From contig CANKTR010000058.1 in assembly GCA_947486475.1 (NCBI GenBank), forward strand, positions 1 to 5,749: a stretch of DNA of 5,749 bases, in the 5' to 3' direction. Under the pieces are notes generated by a model, which was not told where the DNA came from, made no database searches, and was given only the letters and a program-made list of their open reading frames with translations. This document shows positions 5,269 to 5,749 of this stretch, piece by piece; position 1 is the stretch's first letter, and each line of letters begins with the position of its first letter. Both the position numbers and the translations under genes were made by a program. The DNA is from Microbacteriaceae bacterium (GTDB lineage Bacteria; Actinomycetota; Actinomycetes; Actinomycetales; Microbacteriaceae).

Positions 5269-5749
5269 CGACGTCGAGGGGCAGTCCGCCCGTAATTCGA
5301 ACCAGTTCGTCGAACGAGGTGGGGAAAACGTAGTGCGGGTGTCCGCCGGCAGCCCAGACAACGTCCCAGTTCGCCAGCGCGGTGTCGACGATCGTCCGCA
5401 GCGGAGTTGGGTGTCCGACGGGTGCTACGCCACCGATGGGTTGGCCGGTGTGGAGCCGAACGAAATCGGCGTCGGGGCGATGGATAGTCGTCGCACCAAT
5501 CCCGGAGGCGACGCGATCGGTATCAACCTTGTGTCCACCGGACGCGAGAATCAGCAGCGGTTCGCCGTCGGCATTGAACACAAGCGAGTTACACACCTGC
5601 CCGATTTCGATGTCCAGTTGTTCCGCCGCACGCGCGGCCGTGGGAGAGGATTCGAGAGTTTCGACAATCGCGCCCGACACACCGAGCGCCGTCAACGCAT
5701 CGGCAACGCGAACACCGTTCGCGTGAAACGCCTCGATCTTTTTCCAGCC
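5258..5749 (-). CDS. YbaK/ProX-type aminoacyl-tRNA deacylase (5' end beyond window)
   Basis: The frame is open from the right edge (codon GGC at 5749-5747) to TAA at 5258, giving 163 visible residues. The fold is the YbaK/INS editing domain, whose known members hydrolyse mischarged tRNAs such as Cys-tRNA(Pro) or Ala-tRNA(Pro) in trans. Visible motifs are VADALTALGV near the N-terminus, the strand NSLVF (54-58), LASGGHKVD, the GXXXP-type IGGVAPVGHP, and VWAAGGHPHYVFPT near the C-terminus. Only a few N-terminal residues are probably missing, since homologues start shortly before the VADAL motif. TTG at 5695 is the first start-like codon inside the window, but using it would cut the conserved N-terminus. 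The Lys conserved in characterised YbaK and ProRS editing domains is replaced by Asn54 (visible numbering), so activity or specificity may differ. The exact tRNA substrate is unknown. Confidence 0.88.
   Translation of the reverse strand, partial: GWKKIEAFHANGVRVADALTALGVSGAIVETLESSPTAARAAEQLDIEIGQVCNSLVFNADGEPLLILASGGHKVDTDRVASGIGATTIHRPDADFVRLHTGQPIGGVAPVGHPTPLRTIVDTALANWDVVWAAGGHPHYVFPTSFDELVRITGGLPLDVGQR

Noticed and set aside
1..5749. Defence system, prophage, transposon, CRISPR array or biosynthetic cluster
   Set aside because: All nine genes are recognisable housekeeping families, no terminal inverted repeats or direct repeat arrays were seen, and composition looks even throughout. The exonuclease and hydrolase together are not a known defence pair and are divergently transcribed.

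Overview
The window reads as a stretch of ordinary chromosome from a moderately GC-rich actinobacterium, most probably of the Microbacteriaceae type (inference). The support is: a MabA/FabG1-like ketoacyl reductase ending in GMGH; a DUF3099 protein coupled to a SURF1 protein; a short ACT-less SerB; a stand-alone actinobacterial-type ABC ATPase with the sequence THHVEEIPPGFTH; GTG starts; and TANNNT promoter boxes sitting 6 to 9 nt before start codons, the usual actinobacterial leaderless arrangement. There are nine protein genes, two cut by the window edges. No tRNA, rRNA, CRISPR, insertion sequence, phage gene or toxin/defence module was seen. No gap between genes exceeds about 100 bases.

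Layout from left to right. On the minus strand, DUF3099 (606-884) is translationally coupled to SURF1 (from 609 down past the left edge), a likely cytochrome c oxidase assembly factor. Thirty-five bases separate the DUF3099 start from the divergent fabG (920-1630), and both promoters overlap there. fabG converges on serB (minus, 1639-2280) with an 8-base gap. serB is divergent from an orphan ABC ATPase (plus, 2375-3157). Next comes rpmE2 for zinc-free ribosomal protein L31 (3227-3475), closed by a strong bidirectional hairpin terminator (3490-3520) shared with a convergent DnaQ-like exonuclease (minus, 3542-4273). The exonuclease is divergent from an alpha/beta hydrolase (plus, 4337-5230), which converges on a YbaK-type aminoacyl-tRNA deacylase (minus, 5258 to the right edge).

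The genes form no single pathway. They are a mixed housekeeping set: respiration assembly, type II fatty acid synthesis, serine synthesis, ribosome, nucleic-acid trimming and tRNA editing. Nearly every neighbour pair is on opposite strands, so regulation is mostly one promoter per gene. I found no convincing undescribed system. The points most worth a second look are the back-to-back leaderless promoters, the Lys-to-Asn change in the YbaK-like protein, and the leader of rpmE2.
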